64,000 nt of DNA. Origin: an uncultured Eubacteriaceae bacterium (lineage in GTDB: Bacteria; Bacillota; Clostridia; Eubacteriales; Eubacteriaceae). Location of the stretch: the NCBI GenBank assembly GCA_945867155.1, contig CAMBHL010000004.1:124001-188000 (forward strand). The letters run 5' to 3'. Below the pieces are notes generated by a model. It saw nothing but the letters and a program-made list of their open reading frames with translations. It was not told where the DNA came from and made no database searches. Below are positions 63,248 to 64,000 of this stretch, in pieces. Positions within the stretch are counted from its first letter, which is position 1, and every line of letters starts with the position of its first letter. The position numbers and the translations under genes are program-made.

Positions 63248-63646
63248 ATGACCATTCATGAAGTAGCAGAACAATACGGCATTTCCCAGGATACGCTTCG
63301 CTATTACGAGCGGGTGCACATCATTCCGAAAGTGACGCGAACTGCCAGCGGCATCCGGGATTACCAGGAAGAAGATCTCAAGTGGGTGGAACTGGCCATC
63401 TGCATGAGAAAGGCGGGGCTTCCCATTGAAAGCCTGATCGAATATCAAAAGCTTTTCCAGGAAGGCGATGCGACCATTCCAGCGAGACTTACGCTGCTTC
63501 AGAACCAAATGGAGATTTTAAATCAGAAAAAACAGCAGATTGAAACTACTATGGACCGGCTGGCCTACAAAATCTCCCGCTACGAAGAAGCGATGAAAAC
63601 CGGAAAACTGACCTGGCCCGAAGTGAATCAAAACAAAGGAGAATAA
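63248..63646 (+). CDS. MerR-family regulator
   Basis: The 132-residue protein has a MerR winged helix (IHEVAEQYGISQDTLRYYER at residue 3, then GIRDYQEEDLKWVELAICMR) and a long dimerization helix (about 80-120). No cysteine cluster for metals is seen, so it belongs to the organic or aldehyde/stress type that often controls aldo/keto reductases. It uses the 19-base-spacer promoter and is followed one base later by such a reductase. Confidence 0.9.
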   Translation: MTIHEVAEQYGISQDTLRYYERVHIIPKVTRTASGIRDYQEEDLKWVELAICMRKAGLPIESLIEYQKLFQEGDATIPARLTLLQNQMEILNQKKQQIETTMDRLAYKISRYEEAMKTGKLTWPEVNQNKGE

Positions 63647-63647
63647 A

Positions 63648-64000
63648 ATGGATCATACCTTTCCTGAAATTAAAAAGTATTTTGGATTTGGCTGCATGCG
63701 CCTGCCCATGAAGGACGGCGAAGTGGATCTCGATCAGATGATTCAGATGACGGATCTGTTTCTTCAAAACGGGTTCAATTATTTTGACACAGCCCACGGC
63801 TATCTGGACGGCAAATCCGAGCTGGCCCTCCGCGATGCCCTGACCAGCCGCCACAAACGGGAAGATTATATCCTCACGGACAAGCTGACGGACCCGTATT
63901 TCCATTCCGAAGAAGATATCCGGCCTTTCTTTGAAAATCAGCTGAAGTGGTGCGGCGTCGATTATTTTGATTTCTATCTCATGCACGCCCAGGGCGCGGT
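63648..64000 (+). CDS. Aldo/keto reductase (partial, runs off the right edge)
   Basis: An NAD(P)H-dependent carbonyl reductase; the window holds the first 117 codons. It opens MDHTFPEIKKYFGFGCMRLP, with the catalytic Asp and Tyr in YFDTAHGYLDGKSELALRDA near residue 46 and the catalytic Lys in ILTDKL near residue 80, then FDFYLMHAQG. AAAGGAGAA precedes ATG 63648. It is in an operon with the MerR regulator. Confidence 0.88.
   Translation, partial: MDHTFPEIKKYFGFGCMRLPMKDGEVDLDQMIQMTDLFLQNGFNYFDTAHGYLDGKSELALRDALTSRHKREDYILTDKLTDPYFHSEEDIRPFFENQLKWCGVDYFDFYLMHAQGA

Overview
The window reads as a chromosomal segment of an anaerobic, moderately GC-rich Firmicute of the Eubacteriales (Eubacteriaceae-like, for example Eubacterium or Pseudoramibacter; genus uncertain). 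The basis is the short HisG plus HisZ pair, long-form HPF, mini-RNase III, a LytR-CpsA-Psr protein, a YerC-type TrpR relative, strong AGGAGG ribosome sites, and the block OLE RNA - oapA - tlyA - nadK - argR - recN, which is typical of OLE-bearing anaerobic Firmicutes. No tRNA, rRNA or CRISPR array was seen.

Layout. 1-5.8 kb: his operon (minus strand), then HAD hydrolase, CCA-adding enzyme, ksgA and an orphan EutL-like microcompartment shell protein. 5.8-14.4 kb: LCP cell-wall ligase, hpf, a DUF5317-like membrane protein, secA, prfB without the usual frameshift, and pyrE. 14.4-20.6 kb: a probable OLE large non-coding RNA with its own promoter and terminator, divergent from pyrE, then oapA, tlyA, nadK, argR, recN, lgt. 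20.6-24.8 kb: fructose regulon (fruR, fruK, fruA) and ptsH. 24.9-29.6 kb: a 1369-residue McrB-like AAA protein with degenerate ATPase motifs and a three-copy GTTLASGH-type motif, and a small membrane protein. 29.6-41.0 kb: mrnC and cysS (minus), then yerC, alaA, tsaE, ispD, a four-gene 2-oxoacid-dehydrogenase-like cluster, and guaA.

The four-gene cluster (34.4-39.4 kb) is the most unusual protein system seen. All four subunits are intact reading frames, but the E2-like protein has no lipoyl domain and has lost the catalytic His and Asp, the E3-like flavoprotein has lost both redox cysteines, and the E1 subunits have lost the histidines linked to lipoyl acylation while keeping the thiamine diphosphate motif. 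It looks like a thiamine-dependent complex that no longer uses lipoate.

41.0-46.7 kb is a low-GC mobilizable island at the 3' end of guaA: near-identical 13-bp end repeats, a truncated tyrosine integrase, MobC-like, RepA-like, MobV relaxase and TnpV genes, and a MarR/MATE cargo pair. 46.7-56 kb is accessory: DUF4097, glyoxalase, YeiH with a divergent LysR, a damaged phage-type protein, a Sel1-repeat protein paired with an unknown protein, and a TetR/flavodoxin group. 56.3-64 kb returns to metabolism and repair: a Crp/Fnr regulator divergent from a D-lactate dehydrogenase-like gene, eno, ferredoxin, rarA, a remnant of a macrodomain-linked sirtuin beside an intact zinc macrodomain protein, and a MerR regulator followed by an aldo/keto reductase that runs off the right edge.
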